Shown here piece after piece: positions 8,674 to 17,050 of a stretch of DNA of 64,000 bases. Numbering within the stretch: the stretch's first letter is position 1; each line of letters starts with the position of its first letter. This DNA comes from Niastella vici (GTDB taxonomy: Bacteria > Bacteroidota > Bacteroidia > Chitinophagales > Chitinophagaceae). Under the pieces are notes generated by a model, which saw nothing but the letters and a program-made list of their open reading frames with translations, was not told where the DNA came from and made no database searches. Where the stretch lies: NCBI RefSeq assembly GCF_002077945.1, contig NZ_LVYD01000059.1:1-64000 (forward strand). Direction: 5' to 3'. The translations under genes and the position numbers were made by a program.

Positions 8674-10569
8674 ATGAAAAAGTGTTTACTGGTCATAGCC
8701 GCTTTGTATTCATTGGAGAGCCTGCAGGCCCAGGTAGGCCTGTTCGATCTGCCCATGGTGCCCGAAGCAGTGAAGAAAGATGCCAATGTTATTAAGCGGT
8801 TAGAAGATATTGAAGTTGAAGTATCGGATGTTGACAAGGTCATCCTTAAAGTGCATAAAATACTGCAAATTCAAAATGAAAAAGGGCGGTCGCAACTTTC
8901 CTTCTGGAAATATTCATCTAAACTGGTTTCGCTTGACGATGCCAGTATAACTTTATATGACCTGTTTGGCCGGCAACTGGTCAGGTATAAGAAAAAAGAT
9001 ATGCGCACCTATGCCTATGGCGAAGGATTGATCGCTGATGGTTTTGTAACCGGTATCGATGCAGCCGCCCCCACCTACCCGCTTACGGTCGAAATTGAAT
9101 ATGAGCAAAAACTCAAAACAACCCTCACACTTCCCACTTATGACATCATTACGCCTGGCCAGGGCGTCATGAAATCGAGCTATACCGTAAAAGTGCCTAA
9201 AGACATGGACCTGCGGTATAAAGAGAAAAATATCAAACTGGCGCCCCAGATCACTGATGACGGCGGCTACCGGTTGTATAAATGGTCGGTCGCCAACCTG
9301 CCGCCCATTGAAGATGAAGAAGGCGCCGTGGAGAATGGCAGCCGGTATCCATGCATATTGCTGGCGCCAAATCATTTCTCCTATTTTGGCAATGAGGGTG
9401 AATTAACCTCGTGGAAAACCTTTGGAGAATGGATCGGTAAATTGTACCAGGGCCTCGATGAGTTGCCCGAAGACAGAAAGCTCTTCTTCAAAAACCTGGT
9501 TAAAGATGCCGCTAACGACCGCGAAAAAGTAAAACTGATCTATGATTACCTGCAAAAGAATTTCAGGTATGTGAGTATTCAATTGGGTGTAGGGGGCTTA
9601 AAACCCTTCTCGGCCGATTTTACCGACAAGAAAAAATACGGCGACTGTAAAGCCCTCAGCAATTATATGCGGGCCGCCCTGAAAGCGGTTGACATAAAAA
9701 GTTATGTGGCCATCATCAACAGCGGCTACAACAGCGAGCCGGTTGACAAGGATTTCCCTTCCGACTTTTCATTCGACCATGTCATCCTGTGCGTACCACA
9801 ACCCAAAGATTCCATCTGGCTCGAGTGTACCAGTTCGTTGGCCGACTTTGACGTGCTGAGTACATTTACCGAGAACCGGAATGCCCTGCTCATCACCGAT
9901 GAAGGCGGCGCCCTGGTGCCAACACCAGTTAGCCAGTCGGGCGATAACCGGCTCGTGGTTACCACAACCGTAAACCTGGCCGAAGACGGTTCAGGCCAAA
10001 CCACCTCCATTTTTACGCCCACTGGTGAATACAAAAAGCATCTGAACGTATTGCTGAGTGAAAAGAAAGACGACCAGAAGGAAGCCTTCGTTTATGGCTA
10101 TGGTTTTAAACAACCCGACGATTTTGAATATGTAAAAAAAGACAGTACAGGCCAGTATACAACGGTGCTGAACATGGCCATAGAGAAAATTCCGGAGTTC
10201 AGGGCCGGCAACAAAATGTTCCTGGCGCCCCGGTTATATAAATTCTGTAGAACGCAATTGCCCAAATATGAGAACCGGAAACTGGATTATTATTTTCACC
10301 ACCCGTATATTCTTATAGACACCACTATTTTCAAGCTGCCGGCCGGCGCCTCTGTAGAAGCACTGCCTAAGCCAACCGAGCTGTCCTGCACATATGCTAC
10401 GTACAGCACCAAATACTGGTACAATGAATCGGAAAAAGCAGTGTACTCCACCGCATCCCTTACCCTGAAACAGCATAAAATTCCGGCCGCCGCCTATGCG
10501 GAGATCAAAAAAATGTTCGACGATGTGCTGATGGACGCCACACAAAGGATAGTGGTGAAGAAGGAATAG
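8674..10569 (+). CDS. secreted DUF3857/transglutaminase-like protein with Cys-His pair intact
   Basis: This is a 631-residue exported protein (signal peptide about residues 1-19, ending LQAQ). It has an N-terminal DUF3857 domain and a transglutaminase-like domain near residues 270-400. Here the expected catalytic residues are present: Cys325 in KYGDCKALS, His369 in FDHVILCV and an acidic residue Glu384 in WLECTS, where Asp is more usual. It may act as a cysteine protease, a transglutaminase or a related acyl-transfer enzyme in the periplasm or at the cell surface; the substrate is unknown. It is the last gene of the triplet and is more distant from the first two than they are from each other. 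Confidence 0.85.
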   Translation: MKKCLLVIAALYSLESLQAQVGLFDLPMVPEAVKKDANVIKRLEDIEVEVSDVDKVILKVHKILQIQNEKGRSQLSFWKYSSKLVSLDDASITLYDLFGRQLVRYKKKDMRTYAYGEGLIADGFVTGIDAAAPTYPLTVEIEYEQKLKTTLTLPTYDIITPGQGVMKSSYTVKVPKDMDLRYKEKNIKLAPQITDDGGYRLYKWSVANLPPIEDEEGAVENGSRYPCILLAPNHFSYFGNEGELTSWKTFGEWIGKLYQGLDELPEDRKLFFKNLVKDAANDREKVKLIYDYLQKNFRYVSIQLGVGGLKPFSADFTDKKKYGDCKALSNYMRAALKAVDIKSYVAIINSGYNSEPVDKDFPSDFSFDHVILCVPQPKDSIWLECTSSLADFDVLSTFTENRNALLITDEGGALVPTPVSQSGDNRLVVTTTVNLAEDGSGQTTSIFTPTGEYKKHLNVLLSEKKDDQKEAFVYGYGFKQPDDFEYVKKDSTGQYTTVLNMAIEKIPEFRAGNKMFLAPRLYKFCRTQLPKYENRKLDYYFHHPYILIDTTIFKLPAGASVEALPKPTELSCTYATYSTKYWYNESEKAVYSTASLTLKQHKIPAAAYAEIKKMFDDVLMDATQRIVVKKE

Positions 10570-10572
10570 AAT

Positions 10573-10681
10573 TCAGTTACCGGTCGCCAGTTACCAGGCA
10601 GAAAACATGAAAAGCATAATTACCTGCAGGAATACTGAAATTTAGGTCCTGGTAACCGGAAACTGGTAACCGGGAACCTGC
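10573..10681. repeat. intergenic palindromic repeat, family B, copy 1
   Basis: Two arms rich in CAGTTACCGG/CCGGTAACTG words (about 10575-10598 and 10645-10680) flank a short centre. The block GGAATACTGAAATTTAGG at 10630-10647 recurs with one change on the opposite strand near 15985-16005. The repeat fills the gap between the third DUF3857 gene and the convergent TrmH gene and could serve as a terminator for both. Confidence 0.65.
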
Positions 10682-10683
10682 AA

Positions 10684-11412
10684 CTATATAATATGCGAAA
10701 GAATTATTCCCGTCGCAACCGCTGCATTTAATGATTCAGCCTGCCCATGGCGCGGAATGGTGATGCGGTTACTGCACAGGGCCAGTACTTCGGCACTGAT
10801 GCCTTTTGATTCATTACCTATAATAATAATACCTTCTTTAATGGCTGGCTGCTGGCGCAGATCGGTTCCATTCAATACGGCCGCGTAGGCCGGCAAACCC
10901 TTAGCCTGCATCAGCCATTCGGTCAAAGAACCATAGGCCACCTGTACCCGCGCAATACTGCCCATGGTAGCCTGCACCACTTTGGGGTTATAGGCATCGG
11001 CACAATCGGGGCTGCAGAAGATCTGCGATATGCCAAACCAGTCGGCACAACGGATGATAGTACCCAAATTCCCCGGGTCCTGAATGGTATCGAGCATCAG
11101 GGAAAGTGTATTTCGTTCAGGCCTGTTCGCAGTAAATACTGGTTTTTTAAAAATACCCAGCACCTGGTTGGGCGTTTGCAATAAGGATATCCGTTCCAGT
11201 TCTGATGCAGAAATTTCGGTTACCGCAACGGCCAGTTGCTGGTGCTGCCCTTCAATCCATTCTTTAACGGCATACAATTGCAGTACCGGCAAGCGGGCAC
11301 TTAATAATTCGTTAATTAGCTTCGGACCCTCGGCAACAAACACCCCTTCGCTATCTCTCAATTTTTTGTGGCTCAAACTTTGAATATATTTGACCTGAGA
11401 TTTAATCAACAT
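10684..11412 (-). CDS. TrmH/SpoU-family RNA 2'-O-methyltransferase
   Basis: This 242-residue SAM-dependent enzyme is of the SPOUT class and methylates the 2'-OH of a nucleotide in rRNA or tRNA. An N-terminal substrate-binding domain (RNA 2'-O ribose methyltransferase type, about residues 1-80, with the KKLRD...FVAEGPKLI pattern) precedes the knotted catalytic domain. Three SpoU motifs are seen: LDTIQDPGNLGTIIRCADWFG, IIIIGNESKGIS and ITIPRHGQAESLNAAVATG. The ATG at 11412 is chosen because the family starts near the MLIKSQVKYIQSL sequence. The start codon is only 21 bases from that of the divergent tamL gene. The exact RNA target is not predictable. Confidence 0.88.
   Translation of the reverse strand: MLIKSQVKYIQSLSHKKLRDSEGVFVAEGPKLINELLSARLPVLQLYAVKEWIEGQHQQLAVAVTEISASELERISLLQTPNQVLGIFKKPVFTANRPERNTLSLMLDTIQDPGNLGTIIRCADWFGISQIFCSPDCADAYNPKVVQATMGSIARVQVAYGSLTEWLMQAKGLPAYAAVLNGTDLRQQPAIKEGIIIIGNESKGISAEVLALCSNRITIPRHGQAESLNAAVATGIILSHII
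11365..11392 (+). promoter_or_regulatory. candidate tamL promoter inside the TrmH gene
   Basis: A TATATTTG box (11385-11392) matches TAnnTTTG exactly and a TTTG lies 16 bases upstream (11365-11368). The tamL ATG follows 41 bases later. The boxes fall inside the start of the opposite-strand TrmH coding region. The spacing is slightly short. Confidence 0.5.
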
Positions 11413-11433
11413 TGCATTCTGTTTAAACAAAAT

Positions 11434-13794
11434 ATGTCTTTAGCCCGGCAAGTTACTGCATTTAGATTGGTTCACTGGACAGCGTATTGCGCTTTCGTTT
11501 TGGCGTCGATAATTTCCTGCACAGTTCCCAGAAAATTCCAGCAAGGCAAACCCTTTGTTTACAAGACGATCATTGATATAAAGGGCAATGTGCCCGATAA
11601 GCCGCAGCTGCTGGAACGGTTGCAGAACCAGCTCGACGACAGCCTGAAGATCCGCGTTATTTCTTACGCCGGAGTACGCCGCGAAATACTGAAACCGCCG
11701 GTTTTTGATACGGCCAATATCGACCGTTCCCGCGTTTTTATGACCGCCCTGCTGCACTCGCTGGGGTATTTTTATCCTGAAATACGCGACACCTTTCATA
11801 TAGATACCGTATACAAGCAATACCGCACCCACATAAAGTTCACCGTTACCCCCGGCAAGGTATTGCGCCTCGATTCCATTGGTTATGCCTTCCGCGACCC
11901 CGAACTGCAACGGCTGGCCCTGCGCCAGCAAGACAAATCGGGGCTGAAAAAGACCGAACCTTATACCCTGCAAAAGGTATCAGACGAAATGGACAGGTTG
12001 CTGACGGTATTCAAGAACAATGGCTATTACAAGTTGAATAAAGAAGATATTTATGCCGAAGTGGATACCGTGGTAGCCGCTTTGATTGACCCTACCCTCG
12101 ATCCGTTTGAACAGATCAAGTTGCTTGATTCGTTACGGAAGAAAAGAGAGAACCCCACCATCAACGTAGTGTTCAAACAACACCCGGTAAAAGACAGCAG
12201 CCGGTTGAAAAAATATTATATCGGGAGTGTGACCGTGTTCCCCGATGCCAGTTACCAGGAAGAATTTGATCCGAAGCTGCATGATACCGCCACGTTGAAA
12301 GGATACACCTTTATTTATAATTCCCGGCGTTTTAAACTGCCTTTTTTGGCCAATAACGTTTACCTCAGGCCGGGTTCATTGTATATACAACGGCGCTATT
12401 TTCGCACCATCAATAACTTTACGAGCCTCGGCGCCTGGTCGAACGTAGAAGTGGAAATGGTAGAACGGTTCGACAGCAGCAGGCCCACGCTTGATGCAAA
12501 ACTGCGGCTGTACCCAGCTCCCAAACAAAACCTGAACGTGTCGCTGGAGGCCAGCCGCAACGTAAGCGACATCCTCACCACCGGTCAGTTGTTCGGTGTA
12601 GGGTTGAACGGCCGCCTGTTGAACCGGAATGCCTATCACGAAGCCATTCAAACAGTGACCAGTGCCCGGTTCGGCATTGAGTTGGGATCACAGTTCATTC
12701 AAACCCTGCAGGCAAGCCTGGCACATACCATCAGCTTTCCCCGGTTTATTACGCCCTTTAAAATAAAGACCGACAGCCTCATTAACCCGCGCACGCTGTT
12801 AAACCTGAATACCGCCTATACCGACAGGCTGCTGCTGTTCAAATCCCGCTCGTTCAACGCCTCCTGGGGCTATGAATGGGTAAAGGGCCGCCGCCGGGAA
12901 GATCAGGACCTGGTAGGGCAAAGATGGCGGAAGACCTGGCAATGGATCCCCTTAAATTATGAATATACCGATGTATTAAAGACCGATAGCCTGCGACACC
13001 TTGAGAACAAGATCAGCTCATACCGGTATGCCTTTAACAACGGGCTTATCATGAGCCAGGTGCTCAGCATGAGCACCGGGGTTGAAAAAAACAATAAGCT
13101 TTCCGTGCTGCGGGCGCGGATAGAATCGAGCGGTGCGCTGGTCGGATTCATAAAACGGCTGGAAGAGGGCTCCCTGGCGCGGTTTGTAAAACTGGACGGT
13201 GAGTTTAAACATTATATCAATCATCCCCATGCTTCCTGGGCATTCCGGGCATTTGCGGGTTATGGCCTGGTGTATGGGAAAACCAAAGATTCGTTTGGAA
13301 ATATCGTCAACGAAAATAACCTGCCTTTCTTCAAAGCCTTTACAGCCGGCGGTCCGTACAGCATGCGGGCATGGCCCATCAGGCGGTTAGGGCCCGGTTC
13401 ATCGAGCCTGTACCCCGACACCAGCGGCATTGACCGTTTCGGGAAAATGCAGCTTGAGTTCAACACCGAATACCGTTTTAATATTACTACCATTGCCGGT
13501 ATAAAAGTGAACAGTGCGTTGTTTGTTGATATGGGGAATATCTGGAGTACTGAATTTTACCCGGGTACCAATACCAAGGTGCCGGAGGCCTCTTTCAAAC
13601 TCAGCCGCCTGTATAAAGACCTGGCCATTGGCGCCGGCAGCAGTTTGCGGTTCGATTTTGATTTCTTCCTCATCCGGCTCGACTGGGCCTATAAGATCAA
13701 GGACCCGCTTTATGCCAATTTAAGCGATGGGTGGCTTCATGATATAAGGATCCTGAATGGGCAGTTTCAACTGGGAATAGGCCATCCGTTCTAA
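11434..13794 (+). CDS. tamL: TamL-type Omp85/BamA-family outer-membrane lipoprotein
   Basis: This 786-residue protein belongs to the Omp85 superfamily. An N-terminal lipoprotein-like signal ends at Cys29 (ASIISC), POTRA-like repeats follow to about residue 370, and the C-terminal half is a 16-strand-type beta barrel with the conserved RAWPIRRLGPGSS loop region (about residues 660-670). Lipidated TamA homologues (TamL) are characteristic of Bacteroidota and act in outer-membrane assembly, usually with TamB. Such genes are commonly found beside a SpoU methyltransferase, as here. The ATG at 11434 is selected because it starts the signal sequence; the frame is open further upstream but overlaps the TrmH gene. 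tamB is not in this window. Confidence 0.85.
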   Translation: MSLARQVTAFRLVHWTAYCAFVLASIISCTVPRKFQQGKPFVYKTIIDIKGNVPDKPQLLERLQNQLDDSLKIRVISYAGVRREILKPPVFDTANIDRSRVFMTALLHSLGYFYPEIRDTFHIDTVYKQYRTHIKFTVTPGKVLRLDSIGYAFRDPELQRLALRQQDKSGLKKTEPYTLQKVSDEMDRLLTVFKNNGYYKLNKEDIYAEVDTVVAALIDPTLDPFEQIKLLDSLRKKRENPTINVVFKQHPVKDSSRLKKYYIGSVTVFPDASYQEEFDPKLHDTATLKGYTFIYNSRRFKLPFLANNVYLRPGSLYIQRRYFRTINNFTSLGAWSNVEVEMVERFDSSRPTLDAKLRLYPAPKQNLNVSLEASRNVSDILTTGQLFGVGLNGRLLNRNAYHEAIQTVTSARFGIELGSQFIQTLQASLAHTISFPRFITPFKIKTDSLINPRTLLNLNTAYTDRLLLFKSRSFNASWGYEWVKGRRREDQDLVGQRWRKTWQWIPLNYEYTDVLKTDSLRHLENKISSYRYAFNNGLIMSQVLSMSTGVEKNNKLSVLRARIESSGALVGFIKRLEEGSLARFVKLDGEFKHYINHPHASWAFRAFAGYGLVYGKTKDSFGNIVNENNLPFFKAFTAGGPYSMRAWPIRRLGPGSSSLYPDTSGIDRFGKMQLEFNTEYRFNITTIAGIKVNSALFVDMGNIWSTEFYPGTNTKVPEASFKLSRLYKDLAIGAGSSLRFDFDFFLIRLDWAYKIKDPLYANLSDGWLHDIRILNGQFQLGIGHPF

Positions 13795-13798
13795 TTTC

Positions 13799-14494
13799 TT
13801 ATCCCTCATTTTTCATTTCCTTTACCCATTCCAGCGCCCGTTCCATCGTCATCGATTGGTCAAGGGTAAATGCCCCGATTCGCGTACGGCAAAGGCTGCT
13901 GAGATAGGCTCCGCAACCTGCGGTCCTGCCCACATCATTGGCCAAACTGCGAATATACGTGCCGGTTGAACAAACTACCCTGAAATGAACAACGGGCAGC
14001 TCAATAGCCGTGAACTCAAATTCTTTTATTACGATCCTGCGGGGTTCCAGCTCAATGGTTTGGCCTTTACGGGCCAGCTCATACACCCGTTTGCCATCTT
14101 TTTTTATGGCCGAATGCATGGGTGGAACCTGCAACTGCTCGCCCGTAAACTGTTGGGCAATGGCTTGCAATTGTTCGCGTGTAATGGTGCTGTAATCCTT
14201 CAAATCCTGCGGTTCACTTTCGAGGTCGTAGGTGGGTGTGGTGGCGCCAAAGGTAATAGTGCCGGTATATTCTTTTTCCTGCGCCATGTATTCATTGATG
14301 CGCTTGGTGAATTTACCGGTGCATAAAATAAGCAAACCGGTGGCCAGCGGATCGAGGGTACCGGCATGCCCAACCTTCTTTATTTTAATAGTATTCCGGA
14401 TCTTTCGAACAACGTCAAAGGAAGTCCACTCAAGCGGTTTATTGATCAATAAAACCTGTCCTTCCTCAAAAAAATTTATAGGCGCCTGTTGCAT
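13799..14494 (-). CDS. truB: tRNA pseudouridine-55 synthase
   Basis: This 231-residue enzyme converts U55 of the tRNA T-loop to pseudouridine. The TruB motif GHAGTLDPLATG holds the catalytic Asp48. Other family blocks are KPLEWTSFDVV near the start, KEYTGTITFGATTPTYDLE, QVPPMHSAIKKDGKRVYELAR and VVCSTGTYIRSLANDVG. The C-terminal PUA extension found in E. coli TruB is short or missing, as is usual in this phylum. It lies 77 bases after the DUF58 gene on the same strand, so it may be read by the MoxR operon or from its own promoter. Its 3' end is 4 bases from the convergent tamL stop. Confidence 0.95.
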   Translation of the reverse strand: MQQAPINFFEEGQVLLINKPLEWTSFDVVRKIRNTIKIKKVGHAGTLDPLATGLLILCTGKFTKRINEYMAQEKEYTGTITFGATTPTYDLESEPQDLKDYSTITREQLQAIAQQFTGEQLQVPPMHSAIKKDGKRVYELARKGQTIELEPRRIVIKEFEFTAIELPVVHFRVVCSTGTYIRSLANDVGRTAGCGAYLSSLCRTRIGAFTLDQSMTMERALEWVKEMKNEG

Positions 14495-14571
14495 TTGGCG
14501 CGAAGCTAATTTAAAAATGCGAGCATTTAAACTTACGGATCCGAAACCTGCCCACCCGTCGCTTCTGCAGA

Positions 14572-15918
14572 TCAGATCGCCTGTCGCGCCTTCAATTCTA
14601 AATATTTGTTAACAGTATTCACCGTAAGGTTTTGCGGCGCGGTTAAAATGGTGAAAATGCCGTGTTGCTGCAGTTCTTTTACGATCAAACGCTTTTCATA
14701 CACAAACTTTTCGGCAATGGTTTTTGTATACAGCGTTTCAATATCTTCTGCGGGCTCGTCGGTAAGCTGGCGCAGTTCGGTATTCTCGAAAAACACCACC
14801 AGCACCAGGTGATTACGGGCAATATGGCGTATATAGGGCAATTGCCGTTGCAAACCCGATAACGATTCAAAATTGGTGAACAACACAATGAGGCTGCGTT
14901 GTGAAATGCGTGTACGGATATGCGCATACAGCTTTTCAAAATCACTTTCCAGGAATTTTGTCTGCTGATTGTACAGCGTTTCCAGAATGCTGCCCATTTG
15001 CGCGGCCTTGCGGTCGGCCGGTAAAAAATGACCGATATTCTCGGCAAAAGTTACCAGTCCGGCGCGGTCCTGCTTTATTAACGCCACTCTTGATAATATC
15101 AATGTGGCATTGATGGCATAATCGAGCAGGGTCATGCCTTCGAATGGCATCTTCATCACCCGGCCTTTATCAATAACACAATACACCTGCTGGCTGCGTT
15201 CATCGGTATAATTATTTACCATCAGCTGCCCGCCCTTGCGCGCGGTAGCCTTCCAGTTTAAACTGCGAATGTCATCGCCCGTAACATATTCCTTGATCTG
15301 TTCAAACTCAAGGCTATGCCCTAATTTCCTGATCTTGCGGCTGCCCGCCTCGGCCAGGTTATTGGAATAGGCCATTAATTCAAACTGACGCAGGGGTAAA
15401 TATGAAGGCAGCACTTTTACCATTTGTTCGCCTTCGTTCTTTATACGGCGCACTACCAGTCCCAACGGGCTTTTTACAAACACATTGGTATCGTTAAAAA
15501 TGTATTCACCCCGTTCAACCGGACGCAGGTTGTATTCGATGTTTTTGGTTTCTTCACTGTTCAGCACACCGCTTACCGAGAAATCGCGTTGCTGAAACTG
15601 CACAGGTATTTCATCGATGACCTTTATCTGTATGCGGAAATGGAACAGGTTGGTAATGCTGAGTTGTACTTTATTGATATCGCCATTGCTGAACCGGTCG
15701 CTTACGATCCGTTCAATGTTCAGACCTTCCTTACGCAGGAAAACCAATGAAAAATCAAGCAATACCATGGCCACAAAGAACCACAGGCTCACCTGGGCCA
15801 CCGGGTACAGCACGGGCCAGTTGTACGACAGCACATACAATAATATAACGGCCACGAACGACCAGTAAAAACGCCGGCCGAAGTAAAGTGGTAATATGTA
15901 TCTTTTGTAAAACTTCAT
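14572..15918 (-). CDS. DUF58 domain membrane protein
   Basis: This is a 448-residue protein with two N-terminal membrane helices (about residues 15-55) and a DUF58/von Willebrand factor A-like domain. The DUF58 signature GDDIRSLNWKATARKG lies at about residues 210-226, followed by YCVIDKGRVMKM, a probable MIDAS-like strand. Proteins of this family are almost always encoded with a MoxR ATPase. They are thought to be the membrane partner that the ATPase remodels. It is the last membrane gene of a five-gene minus-strand operon, separated from MoxR by 154 bases that hold a family B repeat. Function in the cell is not established. Confidence 0.9.
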   Translation of the reverse strand: MKFYKRYILPLYFGRRFYWSFVAVILLYVLSYNWPVLYPVAQVSLWFFVAMVLLDFSLVFLRKEGLNIERIVSDRFSNGDINKVQLSITNLFHFRIQIKVIDEIPVQFQQRDFSVSGVLNSEETKNIEYNLRPVERGEYIFNDTNVFVKSPLGLVVRRIKNEGEQMVKVLPSYLPLRQFELMAYSNNLAEAGSRKIRKLGHSLEFEQIKEYVTGDDIRSLNWKATARKGGQLMVNNYTDERSQQVYCVIDKGRVMKMPFEGMTLLDYAINATLILSRVALIKQDRAGLVTFAENIGHFLPADRKAAQMGSILETLYNQQTKFLESDFEKLYAHIRTRISQRSLIVLFTNFESLSGLQRQLPYIRHIARNHLVLVVFFENTELRQLTDEPAEDIETLYTKTIAEKFVYEKRLIVKELQQHGIFTILTAPQNLTVNTVNKYLELKARQAI

Positions 15919-15954
15919 TCTTTCGTGAATCGTAAATGGTCAATCATGAATGTT

Positions 15955-16070
15955 GCTGTTCCCGGTTACCGGATCCCGGTTGCCGGGTCCCTAAATTTCA
16001 GCATTCCCACCAATAATCAAGCTGTCCTTGTTTTCAGTCCTGGTAACTGGTACCCGGCAACTGGTAACTG
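15955..16070. repeat. intergenic palindromic repeat, family B, copy 2
   Basis: CCCGGTTACCGG-type words occupy 15959-15992 and GGTAACTGG/GGCAACTGGTAACTG words occupy 16039-16070. Between them TCCCTAAATTTCAGCATTCC (about 15989-16008) is the reverse complement, with few changes, of a block in copy 1 at about 10630-10650. It separates the MoxR and DUF58 genes within an operon. Confidence 0.65.
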
Positions 16071-16072
16071 AT

Positions 16073-17047
16073 TTACCTCGGCACCTCAATACTTGTTACA
16101 ATCTGTTGAATAACATCATCGGTAGACGCCCCCTCCATTTCTTTTTCAGGCGTTAACACAATACGGTGACGTAGCACCGGCGGAATAATGTGAATGATAT
16201 CATCGGGCGTAACGAAATCGCGGCCCCGCATGGAAGCCAGCGCTTTGGCGCCATTCAAAATACCGATCGATGCACGTGGTGAAGCGCCCAGGTAAATTGA
16301 TTTGTGGTTACGCGTATTGGCTACGATGGTGGTAATAAAATTGATCAGCTTTTCTTCCACATGAATGGTACGTACCTGGTTGCGCAGCTCCTGTATTTGC
16401 GCGGCCGACAGCACCGTTGTTACCTTGCCGATCATTTCGTTCAGGTTTTGCTGGTGATGCTGCAGCACAATGCGGAACTCCTGTTCGGCAGAAGGATACG
16501 AAACATTTATCTTGAACAGAAAGCGGTCTAACTGCGCTTCGGGCAGGTGATAGGTTCCCTCCTGTTCAATGGGGTTTTGCGTAGCCACCACCATGAACGG
16601 GCTCGATAACAGGTACGAATGACCGTCAACAGTTACCTGCCGTTCTTCCATCACTTCAAACAACGCCGCCTGGGTTTTGGCCGGGGCGCGGTTGATTTCA
16701 TCAATAAGCACGATATTACTGAAGATGGGTCCTTTATTGAACTGAAAGGTAGAATCCTTGGGGTTGAATATAGAAGTACCAATTACGTCACTGGGCATCA
16801 GATCGGGGGTGAACTGGATACGTGAAAAACCAACCGAAATGCTTTTGCTCAGCAATTTGGCAGTAAGGGTTTTGGCCACGCCCGGCACACCTTCAATAAG
16901 AACATGTCCGTCGGCTAATACGGCGGCCAGCAATAGTTCCACCATTTGTTCCTGCCCAACGATCACTTTGCCAATTTCCAGTTTTAAGGTGTGTACCGAT
17001 TGTTGCAATGTGCTGAGATCGGTCCTGACATCGAAAAAGTTTTCCAT
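16073..17047 (-). CDS. MoxR-family AAA+ ATPase
   Basis: This 324-residue AAA+ ATPase belongs to the MoxR group, which acts as a chaperone that activates or assembles partner proteins carrying von Willebrand factor A domains. Walker A is GVPGVAKT (about residues 55-62), Walker B is LIDEINRAPAKTQAALFEVMEERQ in the usual position, sensor 1 is ATQNPIEQEGTYHLPEAQ with the arginine finger region LDRFLFK just after it. The C-terminal helical lid contains SPRASIGILNGAKALA. The start ATG is 3 bases after the DUF4350 stop, which indicates tight translational coupling. The DUF58 protein encoded downstream is the likely partner. Confidence 0.94.
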   Translation of the reverse strand: MENFFDVRTDLSTLQQSVHTLKLEIGKVIVGQEQMVELLLAAVLADGHVLIEGVPGVAKTLTAKLLSKSISVGFSRIQFTPDLMPSDVIGTSIFNPKDSTFQFNKGPIFSNIVLIDEINRAPAKTQAALFEVMEERQVTVDGHSYLLSSPFMVVATQNPIEQEGTYHLPEAQLDRFLFKINVSYPSAEQEFRIVLQHHQQNLNEMIGKVTTVLSAAQIQELRNQVRTIHVEEKLINFITTIVANTRNHKSIYLGASPRASIGILNGAKALASMRGRDFVTPDDIIHIIPPVLRHRIVLTPEKEMEGASTDDVIQQIVTSIEVPR

Positions 17048-17050
17048 GTA

